Shown: piece by piece, positions 15,766-24,516 of the stretch
Position numbering within the stretch: position 1 is the stretch's first letter
Layout of the letters: every line of letters starts with the position of its first letter
Assembly (NCBI GenBank): GCA_944321505.1
Contig: CALULN010000021.1
Coordinates: 98,497 to 162,496, forward strand
Length of the DNA: 64,000 nt
Origin: Candidatus Methanomethylophilaceae archaeon
GTDB lineage: Archaea; Thermoplasmatota; Thermoplasmata; Methanomassiliicoccales; Methanomethylophilaceae
Reading direction: 5' to 3'
The notes under the pieces: generated by a model
Told to the model about the DNA's origin: nothing
Databases searched by the model: none
The model's input: the letters and a program-made list of their open reading frames with translations, nothing else
Position numbers and translations under genes: made by a program

Positions 15766-17049
15766 ATGAGGGTCTGCGCCGCCTTCGGCCGCCCCACGGA
15801 GCTGAGGCCGCCCATGGGCGAGTACCGCCTGGACGTGTTCGGCACCGCCCCGGAGGGGCTGGGGGAGGAGGATGTCCTGACCCTCTGCGGGCACCCCGCA
15901 TCGGAGATACCCGCGGGGTTCAGAGGGCTGGTGGACAGCGGCGAGGCCGTTGTCCCCGGGTTCAGATGCATCAGGTCCATCCATGATTTCGAGAGGACGC
16001 CGGATGCGGGATCGATCGTCAGCATGCTCTCGGAGGGGGACCAGGAGGTCTCCAAGGGAGCGTACATGGTCAACGACCTGGAGGACCTGCATTCCATCTT
16101 CACAGCGTCGAAGGCTCTGAACAGGAGGCACCTCATCCTGGGGATGGGGGAGCTGGGAGCGGTCACCAGGATCAGGCAGACCCTGCTGGGCAACGAGTTC
16201 ACCTTCGGGTACATCGGCGAGCCCACCGCTCCGGAGCACCTCACCGCGGACGACATCCACCCCCTGTGGTACGACTGCCGGATCGCAGGCATCCTAGGCC
16301 ATCCGCTGGGCCATTCCCTGTCGCCCGCGATGCAGGATGCGGCGATGAGGACGGCCGGGATCAACGGCATCTATCTGAGATTCGACACCCCGTCCCTAGA
16401 ATGTCTGGGGGACGTCGTCCGGGAGTACCGTATCCGCGGCATGAACGTCACCATACCCTACAAGCGGGACGTGGTCCCGCATCTCGATTCGATCTCCGAT
16501 TCCGCGGAAGCCGTGGGAGCGGTAAACACAATCATCAACGATGACGGGGAGCTCACCGGCCACAACACCGACGTAGCCGGGATCGTGCACTCCTTCAAAG
16601 AGGCGGGTACACCAATGAAGGGCATGAAGGTCCTGCTCATTGGCTCCGGAGGGGCCGCCAGGGCGGCCGCCCGCGCCTGCGCGGTCTCCGGATGCGAGGG
16701 GACGGTGATCGCCCGCAACAGGACGACATCCGGAGAGATGTGCCGGGACTTCGGCCTCGGCCGCACCGACAGCCCAGACGTGTCGGGATACGACGCGGTG
16801 ATCAACTGCACCCCCATCGGCATGGACGGCGATTCGCCATACCCCATTGACCTCACCACGCTGCACGAAGGGCAGACGGTCCTGGACATGGTGTACAACC
16901 GCAGGACCCTGCTGGTCTCCGAAGCGGAGAGGAGAGGATGCGGAATCGCCTCCGGACTGGAGATGCTCATCGGTCAGGGCGCCGAATCCTTCAGGCTCTG
17001 GTTCGGGAAGGAGCCCGATACGGACGCCATGAGGAGGGCGGTGTCATGA
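15766..17049 (+). CDS. aroDE: Fused 3-dehydroquinate dehydratase (type I)-shikimate dehydrogenase
   Basis: 427 residues with two catalytic domains. Residues about 1-168 are a compact type I DHQ dehydratase: EYRLDVF near 19, catalytic His73 in SIHDFERTP, Schiff-base Lys97, and FTFGYIGEPTAPE. This is shorter than the usual ~220-residue enzyme. Residues about 172-427 are shikimate dehydrogenase: GHSLSPAM (shikimate binding), NVTIPYK with Lys233, GHNTDVAG with Asp269, and the NADP loop GSGGAARAA near 293-301. It catalyses two consecutive steps. The frame abuts the upstream TAG stop with no spacer and overlaps aroK by 4 bases. Confidence 0.93.
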   Translation: MRVCAAFGRPTELRPPMGEYRLDVFGTAPEGLGEEDVLTLCGHPASEIPAGFRGLVDSGEAVVPGFRCIRSIHDFERTPDAGSIVSMLSEGDQEVSKGAYMVNDLEDLHSIFTASKALNRRHLILGMGELGAVTRIRQTLLGNEFTFGYIGEPTAPEHLTADDIHPLWYDCRIAGILGHPLGHSLSPAMQDAAMRTAGINGIYLRFDTPSLECLGDVVREYRIRGMNVTIPYKRDVVPHLDSISDSAEAVGAVNTIINDDGELTGHNTDVAGIVHSFKEAGTPMKGMKVLLIGSGGAARAAARACAVSGCEGTVIARNRTTSGEMCRDFGLGRTDSPDVSGYDAVINCTPIGMDGDSPYPIDLTTLHEGQTVLDMVYNRRTLLVSEAERRGCGIASGLEMLIGQGAESFRLWFGKEPDTDAMRRAVS

Positions 17050-17870
17050 CCTCCCACGGGAAGTCCTACGGAGCGGTGTCCGTGATCAACGCCATACCCT
17101 GCGGCATCGGAGCCACCATGGGGATATCCCTGGAGACCAACGTCACCTACACCGAAGGCGGAGAAGGGAGGGACATCGATATCGTGGGCGCCAGGAACAT
17201 GAGCAAGGCCATGGCCCGCATCTGCGTGAAGAAGACCCTCGAGAGAATCCGCGCTGACCGCTCCACGCCGTATTCGCTGACGATAGACTCGCAGATCCCC
17301 CCGTCCAGGGGGCTGAAGAGCTCCAGCTCCGTCTGCAACGCCATAATCTCCGCCGTGCTGCAGGAGCACGGAGCGGAGATGGACACCATAGAGATGATCC
17401 GCCTGGGCGTGGAATGCGCCAGGGAGGCGAAGGTCACCGTAACCGGCTCCTTCGACGACGCCTGCGGCTGCCACCTGGGCGGGCTGGTGTTCACGGACAA
17501 CCGCAGGGACATGCTGCTGAGCAGGACGGAGGTCCCGTCCTACGACGCGGTGCTGATGATCCCCAAGGAGACCATCGAGAAGAAGACCATCTCCGTGGCG
17601 AAGTACGCCGCGAAGCACGACGAGATGCAGAGGATAATCGAGACCGCCAGGGAGGACCCTTTGGCGGCGCTGACCGCCAACGGGAGGCTGGTGGCGGACG
17701 TCATAGGTGTGGACAACTCCCTGGCCGAGAGGGCGCTGGAGCTGGGCGCCCTGGCGGCAGGGGTCACCGGCACCGGGCCTGCGGTGGCGGTGATCGCAGA
17801 GAGAGGAAAGGGGAAGGGCATCGCCAGGAAGCTTGGCGGACGCTTCATCCTCGCGGAGACCAGATCATGA
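17046..17870 (+). CDS. aroK: Shikimate kinase, archaeal GHMP type
   Basis: 274-residue GHMP-superfamily kinase that phosphorylates shikimate at O3, the archaeal replacement for bacterial AroK. The ATP-binding motif PPSRGLKSSSSVCNAI lies near residues 80-95; GSFDDACGCHLGG and the C-terminal AGVTGTGPAVAVIAE complete the GHMP signature. The start is the ATG in the ATGA overlap with aroDE, which removes a spurious upstream extension. The last codons overlap aroA by 4 bases. Confidence 0.93.
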   Translation: MTSHGKSYGAVSVINAIPCGIGATMGISLETNVTYTEGGEGRDIDIVGARNMSKAMARICVKKTLERIRADRSTPYSLTIDSQIPPSRGLKSSSSVCNAIISAVLQEHGAEMDTIEMIRLGVECAREAKVTVTGSFDDACGCHLGGLVFTDNRRDMLLSRTEVPSYDAVLMIPKETIEKKTISVAKYAAKHDEMQRIIETAREDPLAALTANGRLVADVIGVDNSLAERALELGALAAGVTGTGPAVAVIAERGKGKGIARKLGGRFILAETRS

Positions 17871-19123
17871 TATCTTTCAACGGAGGAACGGCCGAGGGGA
17901 AGGTGTCCCCTCCGCCGTCGAAGAGCCACACCCACAGGGCGATCATCATGTCCGCCCTGTCCGGAGGCAGGTGCAGGATCGGCAACCCGCTGCTGTCCTT
18001 CGACACCAGGTCGACCATAGACGCCGTAAGATCCATGGGGGCCGAGGTCACCGAAGGCAATGGCTTCGTCGACGTGCGCTGCCCCTCGCTCCATGCGCCG
18101 GACCGCCCGATAGACGTGGGCAACTCCGGTACCACCCTGAGGCTGATAACCGGCATCGCCTCGCTGTTCGGCTCCGAGACCGTCCTGGACGGCGACGAAT
18201 CCATCAGGAAGCGCCCCATGGGGCCGCTGCTGGAGGCGCTGTCCGCCTGCGGAGCTGTGTGCACCTCGGACAACGGCAGGCCCCCTGTGAGGATCAGAGG
18301 ACCCATAACGTCCGATTCGATAGGGATTGACGGGAGCATGAGCTCCCAGTTCGTTTCCTCCGCCATCATGGCCGCTCCGCTGACGGAGAAGGGCATGGAG
18401 GTCCGCATAAAGGGGGAGCTCGTGTCCCGCCCGTACGTGGACATAACCATCCACATGATGGGGAGGTTCGGCGTCTCCGTTGAAGAGACGGAACAGGGTT
18501 TCCGCATACCCAGGCAGCACTATTCGCCGACGGACTACCGCGTGCCGGCGGACTTCTCCTCGGCGGCGTTCCCCCTTGTGGCGGGCGCGTTGGGAGGATG
18601 CGTGACCGTGGACGGAATGGACCTCTCCGACCCCCAGGGGGACAAGAGGATAATCGACGTCCTCAAAGCAGCAGGATCGGAGGTCTCCGTCTCCGGGGAC
18701 GAGGTGACCTGCAGGCGCACCGGAAGGCCGAAGGCAATCGACGTGGACATGTCGGACATACCGGACCTGTTCCCTGTAGTCGCGGTGCTGCTGAGCACCG
18801 CCGACGGCACCAGCAGGCTGTACGGCGCCCCGCATCTGAGGTTCAAGGAGAGCGACAGGATTGCCCTCACGGAGAGGATGCTCAATACCTTGGGCGCAGA
18901 CATACGCGGCACCGACGACGGATGCATAATCTACGGCGTGGAGCGCCTCCATGGCGGCAGGATCGAGCACAACGGCGACCACAGGATGCTGATGGCCGCG
19001 GCGGTGGCATCGCTGGTGGCTGACGGCCCTGTCGAGATGGAGGATGACGGCTGCTGGAACGTGTCCTATCCGGGGTTCCCGGAGCAGATGAGGTCGCTGG
19101 GGGTGAGCGTGCGTACTCGGTAG
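17867..19123 (+). CDS. aroA: 3-phosphoshikimate 1-carboxyvinyltransferase (EPSP synthase)
   Basis: 418-residue EPSP synthase transferring enolpyruvate from PEP to shikimate 3-phosphate. The motifs are PPSKSHTHRAI (residues about 16-26), VGNSGTTLRLITG (about 85-97), RKRPMGPLLEAL, SSQFVSSAIMAAP, and the C-terminal LRFKESDRIA and HNGDHRMLMAAAVA. The start overlaps the aroK stop (ATGA). The stop is TAG. Confidence 0.95.
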   Translation: MISFNGGTAEGKVSPPPSKSHTHRAIIMSALSGGRCRIGNPLLSFDTRSTIDAVRSMGAEVTEGNGFVDVRCPSLHAPDRPIDVGNSGTTLRLITGIASLFGSETVLDGDESIRKRPMGPLLEALSACGAVCTSDNGRPPVRIRGPITSDSIGIDGSMSSQFVSSAIMAAPLTEKGMEVRIKGELVSRPYVDITIHMMGRFGVSVEETEQGFRIPRQHYSPTDYRVPADFSSAAFPLVAGALGGCVTVDGMDLSDPQGDKRIIDVLKAAGSEVSVSGDEVTCRRTGRPKAIDVDMSDIPDLFPVVAVLLSTADGTSRLYGAPHLRFKESDRIALTERMLNTLGADIRGTDDGCIIYGVERLHGGRIEHNGDHRMLMAAAVASLVADGPVEMEDDGCWNVSYPGFPEQMRSLGVSVRTR

Positions 19124-19137
19124 GCACCACCCTCAGG

Positions 19138-20187
19138 GTGCGCCTGTTCGGCAGGAGCCATGCGGAATGCATAGGATGCATCCTGGAAGGCGTGCCGAAA
19201 GGCACGCCGATAGACTCGGAATACATAGAGAGCCAGATGGCTCTGCGCAAGCCCTCCGACGGCATCGGCACCCCACGGAAGGAGAAGGACGAGGTCATCA
19301 TAGAATACGGCGCCCCCGGCGGGATCTCCGACGGAGGTCCGATCCTCATGGCCATACGCAACGGCAACAGGAACAGCTCCGCATACGCGGGATTCGCCAG
19401 GACCCCCCGTCCGGGGCATGCGGACCTGCCGGCGCTGTTCAGGTTCAGAGACTATGATGTCGCCGGAGGGGCTCAGTTCTCCGGCAGGATGACCGCACCG
19501 CTGGTCGCCGCTGGCGCTGTGGCGAAGACCTTCCTCAGATCCAAGGGAATGGAGGTGGCCGCCTGCAGCTCCGCCATCGGATCGGTATCCGACGCTCATG
19601 ACCGCACCTTCGCGGAGGTGGTTGGATCGACGATATTCCCCACCAGGGCCGCGGATGCGGAGCTGGACGCCGCCATGAGGGAGGAGATCCTCTCCGCCGG
19701 CAGGGACGGCGACAGCGTGGGGGGCATCGTGTCCTGCATGGTCACCGGCATACCCATCGGCACCGGCGGAATGTGGTTCGACGCCCTGGACGTGTCCGTA
19801 ACGAGGATGATGATGTCCATTCCCGCCGCAAAAGGGGTGGAGTTCGGGAAGGGTTTCTCCATCGCATCCATGCGCGGATCGCAGAGCAACGACCCCTACA
19901 CGGTGAGGGACGGCGGGATCGTCGCAGAGAAGAACGACATGGGCGGAGTCGTAGGGGGGATGTCCGACGGGATGCCCCTGACCTTCAGGGTCGCGTTCAA
20001 GCCCACGCCGTCCATCGCCAAAGAGCAGAGGACGGTGGACCTGAAGGCCATGACCGACGCCACGGTGTCGGTCAAGGGAAGGCACGACCCCTGCATAGTC
20101 CCCAGGGCGGTGGCTGTGGTGGAGGCGATGGCCGCCATAGCGGTCATGGACCAGGTGCTCTCGTTCCCTCCAGATATCAAGGCGTAG
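19138..20187 (+). CDS. aroC: Chorismate synthase
   Basis: Chorismate synthase, the last enzyme of the common aromatic pathway, FMN-dependent. RLFGRSHAECIGCILEGVP, GRMTAPLVAAGAVAKTFL, GGIVSCMVTGIPIGTG and the C-terminal RHDPCIVPRAV are family blocks. The first usable start is a GTG at 19138, giving 349 residues and cutting into the N-terminal strand: the codons just upstream (VGTTLR) look like the normal family N terminus but have no ATG, GTG or TTG before them. The stop is TAG. The 3' end overlaps the convergent ATPase gene by 11 bases. Confidence 0.9.
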   Translation: MRLFGRSHAECIGCILEGVPKGTPIDSEYIESQMALRKPSDGIGTPRKEKDEVIIEYGAPGGISDGGPILMAIRNGNRNSSAYAGFARTPRPGHADLPALFRFRDYDVAGGAQFSGRMTAPLVAAGAVAKTFLRSKGMEVAACSSAIGSVSDAHDRTFAEVVGSTIFPTRAADAELDAAMREEILSAGRDGDSVGGIVSCMVTGIPIGTGGMWFDALDVSVTRMMMSIPAAKGVEFGKGFSIASMRGSQSNDPYTVRDGGIVAEKNDMGGVVGGMSDGMPLTFRVAFKPTPSIAKEQRTVDLKAMTDATVSVKGRHDPCIVPRAVAVVEAMAAIAVMDQVLSFPPDIKA

Positions 20188-21544
20188 GACCATAGCGTCC
20201 TGGCTCGCCCATGCGGAACTCCGGCAGGGGCCTGGGGATGAACAGGCAGTCCGGGAACCCTGCCGCGAACAGAGGATAGCATTCAACGCCTTTGCCGTCT
20301 ACACATATGTTCTCCGTACCCAGCTTGATCCCGCGTTCTATGCGGCCGTCCCTCATCACGGAGTCCATGGACCTGGAATGAGGATTGATGCTGCCTCTGA
20401 CCTGAATCGCCGTTGGTATGCCGTCGAAATCGGTGACGAAATCCATCTGCGTGGTCTTCCTGACATAGTTGAATGCTTCCACACCCTGTGAGTGTAGCAT
20501 GGCGGCGACGAATCCCCTCCCCAACGGGTCATCCGACAGCCGCACCTGCGGATCGGATACCCTCTTCGCGGCACCCGGAATCATCGAAGCCAGCAACCCG
20601 ACGTCGCATATGTGCATCCTGAAGAGGTTCCACCGTGCCATGAACGGAACCACGAGGTCATCAGCACGACAACATGGGAAACAGATGCCGGCATCAATGA
20701 GCCAGCCTATGCATCCGTCGTACTCTCTGCGCCCAACCTTGCCAGCGGACCCGACGGCACTGTAGCGGAACCTGGTGTCGTCGGCCTGAGCGGCGACGGA
20801 CTCCAGACATCCTGGAATCCTGCTCCTGTTGCTCACGTCCGAATACATCTCCGCATCGCTCAGGAATTTATGAGCCAGCACCCTCTGTGCTTCAGCGACG
20901 TCCTCCGCATCACCGGTCGCGACCAGAGCACGCACGGCCTCCGGCATGCCGCCTGCGACCAGGTATTCCCTGAGCATCCTGTCCATGAAGTCCAGCTCGA
21001 ACTTTTCCATCGGCTCCTTGGAGAGGATGCTGTCCTTCACAAGAGAGATCATACTGTCGCCGAGCCCTTTTGCACGGAGGAACTCCTCGAAACCCATCGG
21101 GCGCATCGGCATGCGGTTCTCATACCCTACGGGATAGTGCGGCTGATCGACGCCTCTCACGTACGGGAACGATGTCAACGCTATGACGTCCCAATCCGGA
21201 TCCTGTGTGAACGGTTTGAGACAGGTGCGGGCCCCCGGGCAGAACTGGACCTCATCCAGTACTATCAATGTCTCCCCCGGCACGAGAGCATCCTTTCCGA
21301 AGACCTTCCGCATCTTGCGGATCAACGTATCCGTGTCGAGATCCTCCGAGAATATCCTGCGGAACTCAGGGCGCATCTCGAGGTCGATCTCCACATAGTG
21401 CCTGTATCCCGCCCCGAATCTGCGGACGGCCGTGGTCTTCCCGACCCCGCGGGGGCCGGAGATCGTCAGGGATTTGCGATTCGGATTGGATCTCCAATCC
21501 GCCAGTTCCTTGTCTATCTTCCTCCCGAAGAGCGTCTGCTCCAT
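20177..21544 (-). CDS. AAA_14/DUF4143 ATPase
   Basis: 455-residue member of the same family as the gene at 12481 but clearly diverged from it. Walker A is GPRGVGKTTAV near residues 30-40, Walker B LIVLDEVQFCP near 93-103, then NRMPMRPMGFEEFLRAKG and the C-terminal DUF4143 region with MHICDVGLLASM and a weak MDFVTDFDG in place of EVDF. The physiological role is unknown. It is convergent with aroC. The upstream 120 bases hold three 33-bp-spaced palindromes, probably regulatory. Confidence 0.83.
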   Translation of the reverse strand: MEQTLFGRKIDKELADWRSNPNRKSLTISGPRGVGKTTAVRRFGAGYRHYVEIDLEMRPEFRRIFSEDLDTDTLIRKMRKVFGKDALVPGETLIVLDEVQFCPGARTCLKPFTQDPDWDVIALTSFPYVRGVDQPHYPVGYENRMPMRPMGFEEFLRAKGLGDSMISLVKDSILSKEPMEKFELDFMDRMLREYLVAGGMPEAVRALVATGDAEDVAEAQRVLAHKFLSDAEMYSDVSNRSRIPGCLESVAAQADDTRFRYSAVGSAGKVGRREYDGCIGWLIDAGICFPCCRADDLVVPFMARWNLFRMHICDVGLLASMIPGAAKRVSDPQVRLSDDPLGRGFVAAMLHSQGVEAFNYVRKTTQMDFVTDFDGIPTAIQVRGSINPHSRSMDSVMRDGRIERGIKLGTENICVDGKGVECYPLFAAGFPDCLFIPRPLPEFRMGEPGRYGPTP

Positions 21545-21559
21545 AAGGTGAAGATTAGA

Positions 21560-21649
21560 CTACTTTTTTCTAGATAAAAGTAGTTGGTTATGCCACTTTT
21601 TTCTAGATATAAGTAGCTAATATCACTACTTTATGCTAGACAATAGAAG
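21560..21649. repeat. Three 33-bp-spaced palindromes upstream of the second DUF4143 ATPase
   Basis: Near-perfect 24-bp palindromes at 21560-21583 and 21593-21616 share a TCTAGA core with CTACTTTT and AAAAGTAG-type arms; a third degenerate copy begins at 21626 (CTACTTTATGCTAGACA). Starts are exactly 33 bp apart. The block is AT-rich and begins 15 bases upstream of the ATPase ATG, between it and the hypothetical gene at 21665. It looks like a multi-site operator; the regulator is unknown. Confidence 0.85.
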
Positions 21650-21664
21650 AGAACAATGTAATCA

Positions 21665-22561
21665 CTACTCCCCGTCAACACGCATCGCCTCAAGGAGCTC
21701 TTCAATAGCTTCCAAACGATGCCTCCATTGTCTGTAAAGATCCGCGACGATCGGGTCGGATTCATTCTCATCTATGAGGTATCCGGCATAGCGTTCCAAT
21801 TCTGCGGCATAATCCTCATCTGATTCGGGCATCTCCCCCTTCCAGATTCCAACGGTCTTGCATGAGATGTTCTCGTGACAAAGAGGATGAAGACGCAGAC
21901 GGCAGCAGAACATGCACCAGAATCCCTCCAGGATCTCCTGCAGCCTGTCCGCAGACAAACCTCTGTCCAAGGCTCTGTTGAATATCGATTTGAAACCACG
22001 GATCCTGTCCTCCATGCCCGGAAACTCATCGTATGGGAACGATTCCATCGTCTCGATGAAGAGCTGACGAACCGACAGCGTAGAATCAGACAGCTTAGCG
22101 CTTGGCTCCGCCGCCCTGATAGCCCTCCTCAGCCTCCCGAATTCATTCTGGAATTGGAACGGGGCATCGTGACACTCCATATCCGCAACCGCTTCCAGAC
22201 CCGCTTTACCATGATATCTGCTGATGAAATCCTCGGCTTCGATGCCGGCGAACATTATGACCTCATCATCGCACGGAGGGCTGAGGATATGTCCAGAGTA
22301 TGATACTCTGATGATGTCCTGGCCCTCATGATCCCATGATATGTACGGCATATCATCATAGGCGACTTCGTCCCCTTTTCTGTACCAGCAATGGGGGAGG
22401 CCGATGTCCTTGTCCAACGACTCGCGTATCCTCCTGTGGACAAGCGTCATGAACCTGTTGAACAACACGTCGTAAGGCGGTTCACCGGCCTCTGCTAGAT
22501 ACTTGGAGATGTACACATATGCAATCTTCTCCGCATACCCTTCATCACCGACAGCCATCAT
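21665..22561 (-). CDS. Conserved-looking hypothetical protein
   Basis: 298-residue soluble protein, not recognised. It is rich in charged residues, with aromatic and cysteine-containing stretches in the middle (EGFWCMFCCRLRLHPLCHE) that could bind a metal, and a C-terminal helical region with many Glu and Arg. The ATG (first of ATGATG) is preceded by GGAGGTGG. It lies upstream of the palindrome block and the DUF4143 ATPase on the same strand, so the two may form one unit with the palindromes between them. Confidence 0.6.
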   Translation of the reverse strand: MMAVGDEGYAEKIAYVYISKYLAEAGEPPYDVLFNRFMTLVHRRIRESLDKDIGLPHCWYRKGDEVAYDDMPYISWDHEGQDIIRVSYSGHILSPPCDDEVIMFAGIEAEDFISRYHGKAGLEAVADMECHDAPFQFQNEFGRLRRAIRAAEPSAKLSDSTLSVRQLFIETMESFPYDEFPGMEDRIRGFKSIFNRALDRGLSADRLQEILEGFWCMFCCRLRLHPLCHENISCKTVGIWKGEMPESDEDYAAELERYAGYLIDENESDPIVADLYRQWRHRLEAIEELLEAMRVDGE

Positions 22562-22687
22562 TCACAACCACCTCCGCTGAGGATCCGAAATAACAATCCC
22601 CGGAACAGAAGATGCAGCAGGAATGAATGTTGATAATGCTATCGCACGGCAGGCGATGCCTTCACATCACAGTTCTTCCGAGGATTG

Positions 22688-23242
22688 TCAGACCAGTCTT
22701 ATCAGCTCGAACCTGGTCATGTTCTCCGGGTTGTCCTGGACGTCCGCGTCCCGGAGGCAGAGGCCGTAGTGCTCCCCCGCGTCCATCCTGCATACCGCTG
22801 CGCATCCCTCGTCCAAGGTGCCGTCCGCCAGCATCTCCGCGGCGTAGGCGGTGTCCTCGCACTCCGTCCACTCCGCATCCGGGTACAGGGCCTTCAGATG
22901 CTTCCTGGACTGCAGCAGGGCCTGGATGTGGGAGACCAGCCTGACGACCTTCGAATCGGGGGCCTTGGTGAACACGCAGTGGCGGATGGGGCACCATCCG
23001 GTCCTGAGGACCTCCACATCCTTCCCCTCGGTGGCGCGGACGCTCTCCATCACCGGCCCTGCGAAGGCGTTCTCCACCGCCAGGACCCCCAGGTCGGCCT
23101 CCCCCTTCTCCAATGCATCCATCACGCCGGCAGCGGACATGAGCGGTATCAGCTCGTACTCCATGCCCCCCTGGGCGCAGAGCTCCTTGGCCATGGCCTC
23201 GGTGTTGGAGAACGGAATGCCCATGTAGCCGACCCTGAACAT
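22688..23242 (-). CDS. pheA: Prephenate dehydratase (catalytic domain only)
   Basis: 184 residues of periplasmic-binding-like PDT fold, converting prephenate to phenylpyruvate for phenylalanine. VGYMGIPFSNTEAMAKEL matches the N-terminal GPxGTFS region, EADLGVLAVENAFAGPVMES the substrate-binding block, and the end VQDNPENMTRFELIRLV the conserved NxTRF motif. There is no ACT regulatory domain after it, so Phe feedback may be absent or supplied by another chain. MFRVGYMG is chosen as start; an ATG 21 bases earlier is possible. Divergent from the MFS gene. Confidence 0.85.
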   Translation of the reverse strand: MFRVGYMGIPFSNTEAMAKELCAQGGMEYELIPLMSAAGVMDALEKGEADLGVLAVENAFAGPVMESVRATEGKDVEVLRTGWCPIRHCVFTKAPDSKVVRLVSHIQALLQSRKHLKALYPDAEWTECEDTAYAAEMLADGTLDEGCAAVCRMDAGEHYGLCLRDADVQDNPENMTRFELIRLV

Positions 23243-23319
23243 CGGCCAGGTGATTCCGGACAACGTAGATAAGGGGTTCGAAAGGCAAAGCCGAAATACG
23301 AGGTCACATTGGCCAGGTC

Positions 23320-24516
23320 ATGAATCCGGAACCTTTCGTTCCCTCGAAGCTCTCACTGATCACCCTGCTGGTCGGCTCCATGCTGATCCTCATGGGTGGT
23401 GCCGCGGTGGCCCCGGCGCTACCGCAGATATCCCTGGCTTTCCCGGAGTACGACGGGATCTGGATCACCATGATCATCACCCTGCCCTCCCTGGCCATCG
23501 CCGTCACCGGCTTCGCCGTGGGCATGATGGCAGACAGGTTCGGCAAGGTCAGGACGCTCTGCGTCTCCCTGGCGGTGTTCGCCGGTGCCGGCATGTCCGG
23601 ATATGTGATCGACGACCTCCCCCTGCTGCTGGTCAGCAGGTTCTTCGTCGGAGTGGGCATCGCGGGGCTGACATCATGCATCACCGCCCTGCTGTCGGAG
23701 TACTACCACGGCACTGCCAGGGTCAAGGTGCTCAGCTACCAGTCCGCGGCCATGGGCATCGGGGTGCTGGTGCTGGAGACCGGCGGAGGCGCCCTGGCTG
23801 GATTCGGATGGCATTCGCCGTTCCTGATCTACGGGCTGGGCTTCGTGATACTGGCACTCGTCATCGTGTCCCTGAGGGAGCCAAAACCCATGGAGATCTC
23901 CTCCGCCAGACCCGCCGACGGCAGGACCGGTGACAGATCGATCGTCCTGTACTGCTACATCGGCATCTTCTGCACCATGCTGTTCTCCTTCACCCTGCCC
24001 ACCCGCCTGCCTACATACATGGCCGAGGTCCTTGGGGAGGCGTCCCTCATGAGCGGGATAGTCCTGGGAATCCACGGGACGGTTCAGGCATGCGTCACCC
24101 TCATGCACAGGAGGATCGCCGACCATGTCGACAGATTCGCCATAATACCTCTGGGATTGTGTCTCATCGCGATCTCGCTGGTGATGTTCGCCCTGCCCGC
24201 CGGACTGGCGGTGACGATCGTCAACGCATGCATAATGGGCGTGGGCATCGGGCTGATCTCACCGACGGTGGTGAACCTCCTGGCGGAGCAGGTGACGTCC
24301 GACACCTCCGGTAAAGTGATGGGGGGATACAGCACCCTGCTGAACCTGGGCCAGTTCATCTGCACCTTCGCCGTGGCAGGGCTGCTGCTCATCGAGCCCG
24401 GTGTGGCGCAGACCTTCCCCGTCATGGGGCTGTTCGCCTTCGCGGTCACCGTGCTCTTCGCTGTACTGTACGTCACGAAGTACAGGGGGAAGGACTCAAG
24501 GGCCCTCAGGGCGTGA
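23320..24516 (+). CDS. Major facilitator superfamily transporter
   Basis: 398-residue membrane transporter with about 12 helices. The MFS motif A is visible in the loop after helix 2 (GMMADRFGKVRTL), and a related loop after helix 8 (HRRIADHVDRFAIIPLG). The substrate cannot be told. It is divergent from the prephenate dehydratase gene, so an aromatic or metabolite-efflux role is a guess. The 3' end overlaps the convergent DMT gene by 21 bases. Confidence 0.88.
   Translation: MNPEPFVPSKLSLITLLVGSMLILMGGAAVAPALPQISLAFPEYDGIWITMIITLPSLAIAVTGFAVGMMADRFGKVRTLCVSLAVFAGAGMSGYVIDDLPLLLVSRFFVGVGIAGLTSCITALLSEYYHGTARVKVLSYQSAAMGIGVLVLETGGGALAGFGWHSPFLIYGLGFVILALVIVSLREPKPMEISSARPADGRTGDRSIVLYCYIGIFCTMLFSFTLPTRLPTYMAEVLGEASLMSGIVLGIHGTVQACVTLMHRRIADHVDRFAIIPLGLCLIAISLVMFALPAGLAVTIVNACIMGVGIGLISPTVVNLLAEQVTSDTSGKVMGGYSTLLNLGQFICTFAVAGLLLIEPGVAQTFPVMGLFAFAVTVLFAVLYVTKYRGKDSRALRA

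Noticed and set aside
19121..19123. Pyrrolysine read-through of the aroA TAG into aroC
   Set aside because: The aroA frame after TAG is not the aroC frame, so read-through alone cannot fuse them.
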